Assembly (NCBI GenBank): GCA_052103955.1
Contig: JBQELO010000001.1
Location: forward strand, 186,001 to 250,000
DNA from: Paenalcaligenes sp052103955
Lineage (GTDB): Bacteria > Pseudomonadota > Gammaproteobacteria > Burkholderiales > Burkholderiaceae_B
DNA length: 64,000 nucleotides
Direction: 5' to 3'
The position numbers and the translations under genes are program-made. A model generated the notes under the pieces. That model did no database searches. It worked only from the letters and a program-made list of their open reading frames with translations, and had not been told where the DNA came from. Within the stretch, counting starts at the first letter, position 1, and every line of letters begins with the position of its first letter. Below, piece after piece: positions 25,969-35,165 of the stretch.

Positions 25969-27113
25969 TTCGCCATCAGACTGGATAACACCATCACGCG
26001 GGCAGCCTGCACAGCTGCCCGTATTTGTGCACCCTGCCCGGCATATTGACGTGCAATACTGGCAGCATCTACCTGTAAGACAGCCTCTAAACGCTGCAAC
26101 CATAGCGGCCCATCTACTGGCCTATAGCAGGCTAGCGCCCCTACTAATTGCTTGAATCGCTCCGGCCTACGCAAGGCATCTAGCTTTTCTAGCCACTGCA
26201 ATTGTGTTTCGGCCGAAGCTCCCCTGTCTAAGGCAGCATGCGATAACGACACCGATACCAACTGCGACAAATCTCGGCATTCAGCCGATGCGCGTATACG
26301 TGCAGCCAAATCTAGCGCATTATCACTCGCTCCACACAGCACGGCATAACGTTGAACACTGTCCAAATCCTGCTCAATCGCCTGATGCAACGCCTGTTCT
26401 ACGCGCGCGTCATAACGCAAACCGGGCAACACGCGCTGTGTGGCGTGTACGGACTCCAGCACCTGTATAAAACGCCACGGTGCTTGGGTATTCAACGCCT
26501 TACGCAGTTCTTGCCAAATACGTTCTGGAACCAGCGCATCCACTTCACCATCAGCCACTAACTGCTGAGCTAACTGTTCAGTTTCGGTAGCAATGCTAAA
26601 AGAGCTGAAACGTGCAGCAAAACGCGCTAACCGCAATAAACGTACAGGGTCTTCTACAAAGGCATCCCCCACATGGCGCAGCAACCGGTGTTGCAGGTCG
26701 CTTTGACCATGCAGTGGATCAATAATGCCACCCGTAGCCCCTAACGCCATCGCATTGATGGTTAAGTCCCTACGGCGCAGGTCGTCTTCTAGTGTGACCT
26801 CGATACCGGTATAAAAGGTAAAACCTTGGTAGCCCCGCCCAGACTTACGCTCAGTACGCGCTAAGGCATACTCTTCTTTGCTACGAGGGTGCAAGAAAAC
26901 AGGAAAATCACCGCCTACCGGAATGAAACCACGCGCTTGCATGGCTTCAGGGGTGGTACCTACTACCACCCAGTCTTTATCACCGGCAGGTAGGTTCAGC
27001 AGTGCATCACGCACTGCGCCACCCACCACATACACCTGCAACCCCGCGATATGGCGATCGTTGGTTGCAGGCCGTAATGTTGCCAGCTTTTGTGCTAAGC
27101 CTTCATCAACCAT
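25965..27113 (-). CDS. cca: CCA-adding tRNA nucleotidyltransferase
   Basis: A 382-residue class II nucleotidyltransferase that builds or repairs the tRNA 3' CCA. Motif A is VYVVGGAVRDALL with the metal-binding DKDW soon after. RRRDLTINAMAL and EDPVRLLRLARFAARF (motif D region) follow. The E. coli enzyme (412 residues) has a C-terminal HD phosphohydrolase domain; I see no HD motif here. The start codon overlaps the slt stop by one base (TAATG), indicating coupled translation. Confidence 0.9.
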   Translation of the reverse strand: MVDEGLAQKLATLRPATNDRHIAGLQVYVVGGAVRDALLNLPAGDKDWVVVGTTPEAMQARGFIPVGGDFPVFLHPRSKEEYALARTERKSGRGYQGFTFYTGIEVTLEDDLRRRDLTINAMALGATGGIIDPLHGQSDLQHRLLRHVGDAFVEDPVRLLRLARFAARFSSFSIATETEQLAQQLVADGEVDALVPERIWQELRKALNTQAPWRFIQVLESVHATQRVLPGLRYDARVEQALHQAIEQDLDSVQRYAVLCGASDNALDLAARIRASAECRDLSQLVSVSLSHAALDRGASAETQLQWLEKLDALRRPERFKQLVGALACYRPVDGPLWLQRLEAVLQVDAASIARQYAGQGAQIRAAVQAARVMVLSSLMAN

Positions 27114-29218
27114 TAAGGCAATGCCGCCACACTATTAGCAGTAGGAGAAATCACCCCTAATCGTCGCTTCAACGACTGCGGCTCGCCCGTAAACATCATG
27201 GAATAGTACGTGGCGTTAGACAGCACGTTTTTCACATACAAACGGGTTTCAGTAAACGGAATAGTCTCGGCAAAGATGGCCCCTTCTACCGGTGCTTGTA
27301 AGCGCGAACGCCACAAGATAGGACGTTTTGGCCCTGCGTTATAGCCTGCGGATGCCAACACTTCGGAACCATCTAACTGTTGCAACACCATGTTCAAGTA
27401 GTTAGTACCCAAAATGGTGTTGGTATCAAAGTCATTTACGCTAGAAGGCGTGAAGTTGCTCATGCCGATTTTATTAGCTACCCACTTAGCAGTGCCGGGC
27501 ATCAACTGCATCAAGCCAGACGCTCCCACCCCCGAACGTGCATCGGTAATAAAGCGCGACTCTTGGCGAATCAAACCATATACCCATGCTGGGTCTAGGC
27601 TTACCAGTTCGGCTTTTTCGGCCACACGATCTTCAAAGGGAGCAATAAAGCGCTGATCGAAGTCTATTTCTTGGCGGGTTAACAGCGATGTATTCACCAC
27701 ACGGTCATAGATATGCTCTTCGCGGGCTAATTCTGCGGCGGCACGCAACTGTCTGTCGCTCATGCCACGCAACGCAAACGACCACTCGGATACTGCCTCG
27801 GGACGCCAACCCAAACGGAACAACTCTAACGAGCGCATCAAACCAGGATGCAAACGCATATTGGCAATTTCTTGCGCACTCACGCTCGCAGGACGTGCTG
27901 GCAACTGTGGCAGGCGGCCTAGCTCTTCGTGGGCCAACTGACCGTAGAAGTTCAAGTCACCCGTGATGGACTCAAACAAAGCGTTAGCTTCTGCTGTTTG
28001 ACCCTGTGCTTGCAACGCACGGCCTTTCCAGTACACCCATACCGGCTCGGCAGCTTGGCGTGCCGACATCTTTGCTATAGCAGCTTGTACTTGCGTCCAA
28101 TCGATCACCGGCTCACGCAGTTCAGCACGTACTTCCCACGCGTGGTTGTAATCGGTTTTAGGTGTAGCACCCGACAAACGGTACCAACGTGCAGCTTCAG
28201 GCTCTACACGCAATGCTGTCGTTAAGCCAAACTGCCCCCATACCCAATCCATGTTTTCACGTGGAATACGGGTTTGCCAGCTTTGTTGAATGTAGGCGGC
28301 CTGAGCAGCACGGTTTTCGTCCCGACCCAAGCGTGACAACGCCACGGTCACCAGCTCTTGCTGACCGCGATCTTTAATAGAGCCCTGATTTTTCAACCAT
28401 TGCTGAGGGGATTTAAGTAGCGCTGTATAGTCTTTCATTTGCGCTGGCGTAAAGATAATGGCGGCCAAGCGTCGTGCTTCGGCAGCTTTTCCTTCTTCCA
28501 GTGCATTGCGCATTAAGCCGCGCACATCCTGCCAACTAACGGCTTGATCGGCGTACAGCTGATCCAACATCGTCCAACAGCTAGTACCAGGTTTAAATTG
28601 CGCCAATACCGTTTGGCTGTCCACCGCTTGACCCGCCATATGGCGTGCATAGCTTTGCGCGCAGCGTGTCTGCGAGTTACCTAGATCGGCAGCGTTTAAC
28701 TCGTTAATCAGTGCGTAATCACCACCACGCATCGCCACCAGTGACCAATCGCCTTTTAAGCGTTCTGCCAAATAGTGGTCTGGGTAGGTACGCAAGAAAT
28801 GACGCAAGGAATCGGCTGGCGCTACGGTTCGGCTATCTTGTAGTTGCTGGCGTAATGACCAGTACTGTGGATATGCCCCGAGCACGGGGTCATCTTTAGC
28901 CTGACTAGCCAAACCCGGCAAGGCATTCCATCGTTTAGCGTCTAGTGCATCTTTAGCTTGTAGTACGGCTTGGCGTGCTTGGGGTGCCACCGTAGGCACC
29001 GCCGCCAAACGCGGTAAATTAGGTTCTGCTGTCGCTACCTGAGTGGTAGGCGGTTTAGCATCAATCGTTTTTCCTGCATGCTCACTGGATTGTGCTCCGG
29101 ATGAACATGCAGACAACCCCACTACTGACAAGGCTATCGTCAACATGGAAAGCGTAGAAGGTAACACGGAATGTGAAACCGCTTCGTTTTTCTGATACCT
29201 TAGGGGCTTTACACTCAT
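27113..29218 (-). CDS. slt: Soluble lytic murein transglycosylase (lipoprotein)
   Basis: A 701-residue Slt70-type enzyme that cleaves peptidoglycan with 1,6-anhydro product formation. The start at 29218 gives a signal with a lipobox (VGLSAC), so it is probably a periplasmic lipoprotein. A superhelical U-domain fills residues 60-520. The catalytic lysozyme-like domain has the Glu in IRQESRF and GASGLMQLMPGTAKWVA. AmpG (54719-55948), elsewhere in the window, imports the products. cca follows with a one-base overlap. Confidence 0.92.
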   Translation of the reverse strand: MSVKPLRYQKNEAVSHSVLPSTLSMLTIALSVVGLSACSSGAQSSEHAGKTIDAKPPTTQVATAEPNLPRLAAVPTVAPQARQAVLQAKDALDAKRWNALPGLASQAKDDPVLGAYPQYWSLRQQLQDSRTVAPADSLRHFLRTYPDHYLAERLKGDWSLVAMRGGDYALINELNAADLGNSQTRCAQSYARHMAGQAVDSQTVLAQFKPGTSCWTMLDQLYADQAVSWQDVRGLMRNALEEGKAAEARRLAAIIFTPAQMKDYTALLKSPQQWLKNQGSIKDRGQQELVTVALSRLGRDENRAAQAAYIQQSWQTRIPRENMDWVWGQFGLTTALRVEPEAARWYRLSGATPKTDYNHAWEVRAELREPVIDWTQVQAAIAKMSARQAAEPVWVYWKGRALQAQGQTAEANALFESITGDLNFYGQLAHEELGRLPQLPARPASVSAQEIANMRLHPGLMRSLELFRLGWRPEAVSEWSFALRGMSDRQLRAAAELAREEHIYDRVVNTSLLTRQEIDFDQRFIAPFEDRVAEKAELVSLDPAWVYGLIRQESRFITDARSGVGASGLMQLMPGTAKWVANKIGMSNFTPSSVNDFDTNTILGTNYLNMVLQQLDGSEVLASAGYNAGPKRPILWRSRLQAPVEGAIFAETIPFTETRLYVKNVLSNATYYSMMFTGEPQSLKRRLGVISPTANSVAALP

Positions 29219-29281
29219 ATTTTTACCTGCCTTGAGAACGTGCTGGGGCGGAATTGCCGGACTGTAGGACACCAATTCATT

Positions 29282-29884
29282 ATGTTACGACAAAGACTGC
29301 TAGAAAAACGTAAACAACAAGCAAAATCCGATACAAACCGCGGTGCTCTGCTGATGCGCGGTCGGTTGTACACATGGGTAGCAGGTATCAATAAGGCACG
29401 TACCGAAATCAATAGAGCCCCCATTAGCCATATTGCCGCATTTTGGTCCTTAACGGATGAGCCTGAATTGCAACCATTGTTATACAAATGGGCAGACGAA
29501 GGCATGCATGTGTCTTTACCCACAGTAGTAGGGCCAGATCAAGCGCTACGTTTCAAACCTTGGGACCCAGACGAAGACATGAAAACCGGTGCCTTTGGCA
29601 TTATGGAACCCAACACCGACGACGAAGCACCTGCACCTCAACTGATTTTAGTACCCACCCTGGGTTTTACCCGCCAAGGCGACCGTTTAGGCTATGGTAA
29701 AGGCTACTACGACCGTACACTGGCAGCGCTACGCGACCAAGGTCACCACTTCACCACCATAGGTTTGGGCTGGGCATGTGGTGATTTGTCGGCGGAAGAT
29801 TACACGCCCCAAGATCACGATTTCCAATTAGATGCTGTATTAACCGATAAAGGCTGGGCTAAACCCGCCCCCACCACGCTGTAA
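29282..29884 (+). CDS. 5-formyltetrahydrofolate cyclo-ligase
   Basis: A 200-residue cyclo-ligase (FAU1/YgfA family) turning 5-formyl-THF into 5,10-methenyl-THF with ATP. It has the N-terminal basic helix, VPTLGFTRQGDRLGYGKGYYDRTL (ATP and Mg site) and IGLGWACG. The ATG at 29282 is used; the frame back to 29240 overlaps the divergent slt promoter. It converges with metF, another folate gene, across one shared terminator. Confidence 0.9.
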   Translation: MLRQRLLEKRKQQAKSDTNRGALLMRGRLYTWVAGINKARTEINRAPISHIAAFWSLTDEPELQPLLYKWADEGMHVSLPTVVGPDQALRFKPWDPDEDMKTGAFGIMEPNTDDEAPAPQLILVPTLGFTRQGDRLGYGKGYYDRTLAALRDQGHHFTTIGLGWACGDLSAEDYTPQDHDFQLDAVLTDKGWAKPAPTTL

Positions 29885-29894
29885 TGCAGCCAGC

Positions 29895-29935
29895 ACAATA
29901 GAAAAAGGGGCTTTGATAGCCCCTTTTTCTATTGT
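29895..29935. terminator. Bidirectional terminator between the cyclo-ligase gene and metF
   Basis: A perfect 18-bp stem beginning ACAATAGAAAAAGGGGCT, loop TTGAT, with A/T-rich outer stem on both sides. It serves both convergent genes. Confidence 0.92.
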
Positions 29936-29943
29936 CCATTTGC

Positions 29944-30783
29944 TTACTTAAACGTGAGCTTAGGTAGGATCGCCATCGAAGCATCCGCACCGTTTAGCGT
30001 ATAGAAGTGAATACCGGGCGCACCACCATCGAGCAAGTCTTGGCATAGGCGTCCAATCACATCCACACCAAAAGCACGTATAGATGCGCGATCATCACCA
30101 AAATCCGCCAAACGCAAACGCATCCAACGCGGAATCTCTGCACCACACATATTCGAAAAGCGCAGCAATTGCGACGAGTTAGTAATGGGCATAATGCCAG
30201 GCACTATAGGTGTATCTAGGCCTTTCTCGCGTACTCGCTGCACAAAATCAAAGTAGGCATGAGGTGTGAAGAAATACTGCGTAATCGCACTATTTGCCCC
30301 TTTCTGCACCTTGTTGATGAAGTTCTGCAAGTCGGTTTCCATGCTGATCGCTTGCGGGTGCATTTCAGGGTAGGCCGCTACCTCGATGTTGAAATGCTCG
30401 CCACTGTGCTCACGAATCAGGCTCACCAAGTCGCTGGCATAACGCAGCTCTCCTGCGGCTCCACCCATCCCGGATGGCAGGTCGCCCCGCAACGCCACAA
30501 TACGGTTGATGCCACGTTCACGGTAGTCATCCAAAATAGCGAGCAACTCGTCACGCGTAGAACCCACGCACGAGATATGCGGTGCCACGTCAAAACCCAA
30601 GTTTTGAAGCAACTCCACCGCACCCACCGTGCCTGAGCGGGTAGAACCACCCGCCCCAAACGTCACGCTCACATAGGCTGGATTCAACCCTTGCAGAGTT
30701 TTGGCTGTGCGTACCAGTTTTTCCTGTGCCGCAATATCACGCGGCGGAAAAAATTCCAGACTAAGAGACTGCGTTTGAGTCAT
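29944..30783 (-). CDS. metF: 5,10-methylenetetrahydrofolate reductase
   Basis: A 279-residue MetF, an FAD enzyme making 5-methyl-THF for methionine synthesis. Motifs are LSLEFFPPRD at the N-terminus with the catalytic Glu, YVSVTFGAGGS, ALRGDLPSG and QYFF (about residue 184). The start overlaps the end of the holin-like gene by 23 bp. It is the last gene of the metK-ahcY-holin-like-metF row. Confidence 0.95.
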   Translation of the reverse strand: MTQTQSLSLEFFPPRDIAAQEKLVRTAKTLQGLNPAYVSVTFGAGGSTRSGTVGAVELLQNLGFDVAPHISCVGSTRDELLAILDDYRERGINRIVALRGDLPSGMGGAAGELRYASDLVSLIREHSGEHFNIEVAAYPEMHPQAISMETDLQNFINKVQKGANSAITQYFFTPHAYFDFVQRVREKGLDTPIVPGIMPITNSSQLLRFSNMCGAEIPRWMRLRLADFGDDRASIRAFGVDVIGRLCQDLLDGGAPGIHFYTLNGADASMAILPKLTFK

Positions 30784-31120
30784 TGACTAATAACCTTGAA
30801 AAGAACCCTGAGACCACACTATAGATAATGGCGCCTATCACTGCCCACCAGAAACCATCCACCTGAAAGCCGCTTAGTATTGAGCCAGCCATCCAGAATA
30901 CCAACGCGTTAATGACTAAAAGGAATAAGCCCAATGTCACGATAGTAATGGGCAAGGTCAGTAACGTAAGAATAGGTTTTACCAAGGTGTTGAGCAGACC
31001 AAGCACGACAGCAGCAATCATGGCTGAGCCAAACGAGGCCACATGAATCCCCGGCAGCACATAGGCTACAACCAACAGTGCCACGGCATTCAGAATCCAG
31101 ATCAGTAATAAGATCATCAT
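30761..31120 (-). CDS. Phage holin family (PF04020-type) membrane protein
   Basis: A 119-residue, four-helix hydrophobic protein with the family's LNTLVKPILTLLTLPITIV core and WWAVIGAIIYSVVS end. Despite its family name it is widespread on bacterial chromosomes, and nothing phage-like is near. It lies between ahcY and metF in this clade, with AAGGGAG before its ATG. Its function is unknown. Confidence 0.85.
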   Translation of the reverse strand: MMILLLIWILNAVALLVVAYVLPGIHVASFGSAMIAAVVLGLLNTLVKPILTLLTLPITIVTLGLFLLVINALVFWMAGSILSGFQVDGFWWAVIGAIIYSVVSGFFSRLLVNDSNAVS

Positions 31121-31130
31121 GAAACTCCCT

Positions 31131-31163
31131 TAAAAAAAAGGGCACTGCACAATGCAATGCCCT
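31131..31163 (-). terminator. Terminator after ahcY
   Basis: On the minus strand an 11-bp stem with one G-U pair (AGGGCATTGCA / TGCAGTGCCCT) is followed by eight T. It separates ahcY from the holin-like/metF pair, which then needs read-through or its own promoter. Confidence 0.85.
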
Positions 31164-31174
31164 GCTCTACACGA

Positions 31175-32578
31175 TTAGTAGCGGTAGTGGCCTGGTTTGT
31201 AAGGGCCATCTACAGGAACGTTGATGTAGTCAGCTTGTTGCTGGCTCAACTCTGTCAGGTTTACACCCAATTTTTTCAGGTGCAAACGTGCTACTTTTTC
31301 ATCCAAGTGCTTAGGTAACACATACACTTGGCCCTTTTCGTAGGCTTCGCCACGCGTAAACAGCTCAATTTGCGCAATAGTTTGGTTGGTGAAGGAAGCA
31401 GACATCACGAAAGATGGGTGACCAGTTGCACAACCCAAGTTCACCAAGCGGCCTTGTGCCAACAAGATGATGCGTTTGCCGTCTGGGAAAATAACGTGAT
31501 CAACCTGAGGTTTGATCTCTTCCCACTGCAGGTCTTCAATGGCTGCCACGTCAATTTCGTTATCGAAGTGACCGATGTTGCAAACAATAGCTTGGTCTTT
31601 CATGCGCTCCATGTGGTCACGTGTGATCACATGGTAATTACCTGTAGCAGTCACGAAGATGTCCGCTTTGTCAGCAGCTTCTTCCATGGTCACTACACGG
31701 TAGCCTTCCATGCTGGCTTGCAATGCGCAGATAGGGTCGATTTCTGTCACCCACACTTGAGCACGCAACGCAGCCAATGCTTGTGCACACCCTTTACCCA
31801 CATCACCAAAACCCACTACGACGGCAATCTTACCGGCAACCATCACGTCTGTTGCACGTTTAATACCGTCTACCAATGATTCGCGACAACCGTACAAGTT
31901 ATCGAACTTGGATTTAGTCACGGAGTCGTTCACGTTAATGGCGGGGAAAGCCAATTCACCACGTTTGGACATTTGGTACAGACGGTGTACACCAGTGGTG
32001 GTTTCTTCGGTTACGCCTTGGATTTGTGCCAAACGCGTGGAATACCAAGTGCCGTCTTGCTGCAAGCGTGCACGAATGCTGGCGTACAGAACGCGCTCTT
32101 CTTCGCTGGTAGGTTTGTCCAATACGGACAGGTCTTTTTCCGCACGTGCACCCAAGTGCAACAACAGCGTAGCATCGCCACCGTCGTCCAGAATCATGTT
32201 GGCTTGTTCACCGGGCCAATTGAAGATGTCGTGGGCGTATTCCCAGTACTGTTCCAGCGTTTCGCCTTTTACAGCAAACACAGGAATACCAGCATCCGCA
32301 ATCGCAGCCGCTGCGTGGTCTTGTGTAGAGAAAATATTGCAAGAAGCCCAACGTACTTCTGCACCCAGCGCCACCAGTGTTTCAATCAGCACAGCGGTCT
32401 GGATAGTCATGTGCAAACTGCCAGCAATACGTGCGCCTTTCAGTGGCTGGGAGGCGGCGTACTCTTCACGAGTTGCCATCAAACCAGGCATTTCTGTTTC
32501 AGCAATAGCGATTTCTCGGCGGCCCCAGCCTGCCAAGCTACTATCTGCAATCACGTAATCTTCAGTTTTAACAGTCAT
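31175..32578 (-). CDS. ahcY: Adenosylhomocysteinase
   Basis: A 467-residue S-adenosylhomocysteine hydrolase that clears the product of methyl transfer to adenosine and homocysteine using bound NAD. Motifs are GSLHMTIQTAVLIETL, NVNDSVTKSKFDNLYGCRESL with the active Lys, GYGDVGKG-type NAD loop (here VVGFGDVGKG), and the C-terminal PDGPYKPGHYRY-like end (VPVDGPYKPGHYRY). The ATG at 32578 has GGAGC upstream. The open frame back to 32680 is riboswitch, not protein. Translation is controlled by the leader at 32579-32740. Confidence 0.96.
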   Translation of the reverse strand: MTVKTEDYVIADSSLAGWGRREIAIAETEMPGLMATREEYAASQPLKGARIAGSLHMTIQTAVLIETLVALGAEVRWASCNIFSTQDHAAAAIADAGIPVFAVKGETLEQYWEYAHDIFNWPGEQANMILDDGGDATLLLHLGARAEKDLSVLDKPTSEEERVLYASIRARLQQDGTWYSTRLAQIQGVTEETTTGVHRLYQMSKRGELAFPAINVNDSVTKSKFDNLYGCRESLVDGIKRATDVMVAGKIAVVVGFGDVGKGCAQALAALRAQVWVTEIDPICALQASMEGYRVVTMEEAADKADIFVTATGNYHVITRDHMERMKDQAIVCNIGHFDNEIDVAAIEDLQWEEIKPQVDHVIFPDGKRIILLAQGRLVNLGCATGHPSFVMSASFTNQTIAQIELFTRGEAYEKGQVYVLPKHLDEKVARLHLKKLGVNLTELSQQQADYINVPVDGPYKPGHYRY

Positions 32579-32654
32579 GTGTGCTCCGATAAAGTGGTGC
32601 GAGAACCGACGGGGCACACTGCTGGCATCACCACGGCTTCTCGGCACGAGAATC
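32579..32654 (-). promoter_or_regulatory. Expression platform of the ahcY riboswitch (ribosome-site sequester)
   Basis: The ribosome site GGAGCACAC (32579-32587) can pair with the upstream GTGTGCCCC (32611-32619) with one mismatch. CGAGAA can pair either with a TTCTCG just after the aptamer or with a second TTCTCG further on, and GTGGTG with CACCAC. These overlapping options are what a two-state switch needs. The pairing is read by eye. Confidence 0.6.
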
Positions 32655-32740
32655 TGGTGAGCGTCGTTGAAGGGGATCAACGCTACTGCCTGAGCCTGGC
32701 AAACCGCACGGGGTTTGTCGCAACGCTCCTCAGACAGGAA
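32655..32740 (-). ncRNA. SAH riboswitch aptamer upstream of ahcY
   Basis: The conserved SAH aptamer blocks are present in order on the minus strand: GAGGAGCGTTGCGAC, a variable hairpin, CCAGGCTCAGG, a second variable part, then CAACGACGCTCACC. The pairing GAGCGTTG/CAACGACGCTC closes it. Its place directly before ahcY is the class's usual context: rising S-adenosylhomocysteine turns on the enzyme that destroys it. Confidence 0.93.
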
Positions 32741-32752
32741 TGAAACGAGTAA

Positions 32753-32781
32753 ATTGTACCTGCTAATTGTCTTCGTGCTAA
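32753..32781 (-). promoter_or_regulatory. Promoter of the SAH riboswitch/ahcY transcript
   Basis: TTAGCA (32776-32781) and TACAAT (32753-32758) with a 17-bp spacer read on the minus strand. They place the start a few bases before the aptamer. Confidence 0.6.
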
Positions 32782-32840
32782 GACCTAATACCCTGATTTT
32801 AGCGTAGGCCTATGCCAACGAAAACGTACATCAAGAACAC

Positions 32841-32864
32841 AAAGAGGCGCCTAAGCGCCTCTTT
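32841..32864 (-). terminator. metK terminator
   Basis: AAAGAGGCGC and GCGCCTCTTT with a four-base loop, 14 bp past the metK stop. The T-run is short. It separates metK from the ahcY promoter. Confidence 0.8.
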
Positions 32865-32877
32865 GCGGTATGAACAA

Positions 32878-34050
32878 TTACGCCAAACCAGCAGCAGTGC
32901 GCAATGCAGCTGCTTTATCAGTCGCTTCCCATGTGAACTCGGGCTCGTTACGACCAAAGTGACCGTAAGCGGCTGTTTTGCTGTAAATAGGACGCAGCAA
33001 GTTCAGCATGTTGATGATGCCTTTAGGACGCAGATCGAAGTGCTCGCGTACCAATTCGGCAATTTTTTCGTCTGACACCACACCTGTACCTTCTGTGTAC
33101 ACCGTGATGTTGATAGGTTCGGCTACACCAATGGCGTAACTTAGCTGCACTTGGCACTGACGCGCCAAACCAGCAGCAACCACGTTTTTCGCCACATAAC
33201 GGGCCGCGTACGCCGCAGAGCGGTCTACTTTGGAAGGATCTTTACCCGAGAAAGCACCGCCACCGTGTGGGCATGCACCACCGTAGGTATCCACAATGAT
33301 CTTACGGCCAGTCAAGCCACAATCGCCTTGTGGGCCACCAATCACAAACTTACCGGTAGGATTCACCAAAAATTTGGTGTTTTCGGTCAACAACTCGGCA
33401 GGGAAGCTAGGACGAATGATGTGTTCAATCACAGCGTCACGAATGTCTTCCTGAGAGATTTCAGGCGCATGCTGAGTAGACAACACCACGGTATCTACTT
33501 CTGCAGGGCGACCATCCACATAACGGAATGTGACTTGGGATTTGGCGTCTGGGCGCAACCATGGCAAGCGGCCATCTTTACGCAGCTCGCTTTGACGTTG
33601 CACCAAACGGTGCGCATACCAAATAGGGGCCGGCATCAAGTCAGGTGTTTCATCGCACGCGTAACCAAACATCAAGCCTTGGTCACCGGCGCCCTGGTTC
33701 AGAATTTCTTCTTCTGAACGGTCTACGCCTTGTGCAATATCTGGTGACTGTTTGTCGTATGCCACCAAAACAGCACAACCCTTATAATCAATTCCATAAT
33801 CGCTATTGTCGTAGCCAATGCGTTTGATGGTGTCGCGTGCCACTTGGATGTAATCCACGTTGGCCGTGGTGGTAATTTCACCGGCCAAGATCACCAAACC
33901 TGTGTTGCACAGCGTTTCAGCTGCCACACGGGCGTTAGGGTCTTGTTCGAAAATGGCGTCTAGAATGGCGTCGGAAATTTGGTCAGCAACCTTATCTGGG
34001 TGACCTTCAGAGACAGATTCAGACGTGAATAAGAAGTCGTTATTTGCCAC
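32878..34050 (-). CDS. metK: S-adenosylmethionine synthetase
   Basis: A 390-residue MetK making SAM from methionine and ATP. Signatures are LFTSESVSEGHPDKVADQ, GAGDQGLMFGYA, and the P-loop-like GGGAFSGKDPSKVDRSAAY. The start codon is GTG at 34050 with AGGA upstream; the expected N-terminus (ANNDFLFTSE) begins right there. I recognise no SAM riboswitch in the 225-bp region between it and the divergent acyltransferase gene. Confidence 0.96.
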   Translation of the reverse strand: MANNDFLFTSESVSEGHPDKVADQISDAILDAIFEQDPNARVAAETLCNTGLVILAGEITTTANVDYIQVARDTIKRIGYDNSDYGIDYKGCAVLVAYDKQSPDIAQGVDRSEEEILNQGAGDQGLMFGYACDETPDLMPAPIWYAHRLVQRQSELRKDGRLPWLRPDAKSQVTFRYVDGRPAEVDTVVLSTQHAPEISQEDIRDAVIEHIIRPSFPAELLTENTKFLVNPTGKFVIGGPQGDCGLTGRKIIVDTYGGACPHGGGAFSGKDPSKVDRSAAYAARYVAKNVVAAGLARQCQVQLSYAIGVAEPINITVYTEGTGVVSDEKIAELVREHFDLRPKGIINMLNLLRPIYSKTAAYGHFGRNEPEFTWEATDKAAALRTAAGLA

Positions 34051-34275
34051 AGCTTTTGCGTCCTGTAGTGATGCGCATTAAAAGGAAACGAGCTGCGTTG
34101 CACCACATACACAAAGGTTTAATCGGGCGCGACGCTTTAGCGGGTTTAAAAGGGCCAGTAAACTGGCATATCGCTCCGCAAGTTGTCGGTTAACTCAGCG
34201 ATAAATTGCATTTTAAGCGAAAATGACACATCTTTAAATGTATAAACAAATTTCTGGCGTTATGCCCTGGGATTT

Positions 34276-35127
34276 ATGCTGTTGTTTTTATTACGTCTGA
34301 TGTCTGCGTTGCCATTGCGCGTGCTGCATGCACTAGGCCGCATCGTGGGTTTACTTATTTATTTTCTACCGGGGCGCTATCGCTCTCGGCTACGTGAAAA
34401 CGCGGCACAAGCTGGGTTTACTACCGGTGCGTTCACACGCCGTGCTGCTGCCGAAACCGGTGCCATGCTGATGGAGTTGCCTAAGGTATGGTTAAAAACT
34501 GAACAGTGTTTACGCATGTGCCAAAACCCTGACTCAGACATCGTTACCCAAACCTTGGCCGAAAATAGGGGTGTACTGTATCTGACCCCGCACTTGGGCT
34601 GCTTTGAAATTACCGCCCGCCGTTTGGTGCAATATGGCCCGATCACGGTGATGTTCAGGCCACCCCGTCAATCGTTTTTAGAACCCGCCATGCGTGCTTC
34701 GCGCGACACCCCCGGCCTGCATTCCGTGCCTGCTAACGTGCAAGGTATACGCGAGTTTGTACGAGCATTACGCCGTGGTGAGGCAGTGGGAATGTTGCCC
34801 GACCAAGTACCTAGCAGTGGCGATGGGTTGTGGCTACCCTTTTTTGACAAACGCGCCTACACCATGACGCTGGCTGCCAAACTGGCCTTGCAAACCAAAG
34901 TACCTGTGGTGCTTACCGCGGGTGAACGCCTGCCTAAAGGTCAAGGGTGGAAAATTCATTACCTACGGTTGCCAGAACCGTTTCCAGACAATGTAGAAGA
35001 CATGGCCTTGCTGATTAATCAAGGCATGGAAGCACTGATTCAGCGCTTTCCCGAACAATACTTATGGAGCTACAACCGCTACAAGGTTCCACCCGAGGCT
35101 CCCCCTATTCCTGAACACCTACGCTAA
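34276..35127 (+). CDS. Lipid A biosynthesis acyltransferase (LpxL/HtrB family)
   Basis: A 283-residue inner-membrane lysophospholipid-acyltransferase-like enzyme adding a secondary acyl chain to lipid A. The N-terminal membrane anchor is followed by the HX4D-type motif region LTPHLGCFEITARRLV, then MFRPPRQSFLEP and GMLPDQVPSSGDGLWLPFF. The usual HX4D motif reads HLGCFE here, with Glu at the acidic position as in LpxL-type enzymes. Divergent from metK. Confidence 0.88.
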   Translation: MLLFLLRLMSALPLRVLHALGRIVGLLIYFLPGRYRSRLRENAAQAGFTTGAFTRRAAAETGAMLMELPKVWLKTEQCLRMCQNPDSDIVTQTLAENRGVLYLTPHLGCFEITARRLVQYGPITVMFRPPRQSFLEPAMRASRDTPGLHSVPANVQGIREFVRALRRGEAVGMLPDQVPSSGDGLWLPFFDKRAYTMTLAAKLALQTKVPVVLTAGERLPKGQGWKIHYLRLPEPFPDNVEDMALLINQGMEALIQRFPEQYLWSYNRYKVPPEAPPIPEHLR

Positions 35128-35165
35128 ACTTAACGCTGCCTACCGCTTTTGCCAAAGGATACTGC

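Noticed and set aside
30761..31120. Prophage remnant suggested by the holin family name
   Set aside because: The family is chromosomal and common; no other phage gene is near and the neighbours are methionine-cycle genes.
32579..32680. N-terminal extension of AhcY by 34 residues
   Set aside because: This stretch is riboswitch and expression platform, and the conserved protein begins at the ATG at 32578, which has its own ribosome site.
34051..34275. SAM riboswitch upstream of metK
   Set aside because: I searched the minus-strand leader for SAM-I, SAM-II and SAM/SAH core motifs and found none; only a short GCCAGT/ACTGGC hairpin is present.
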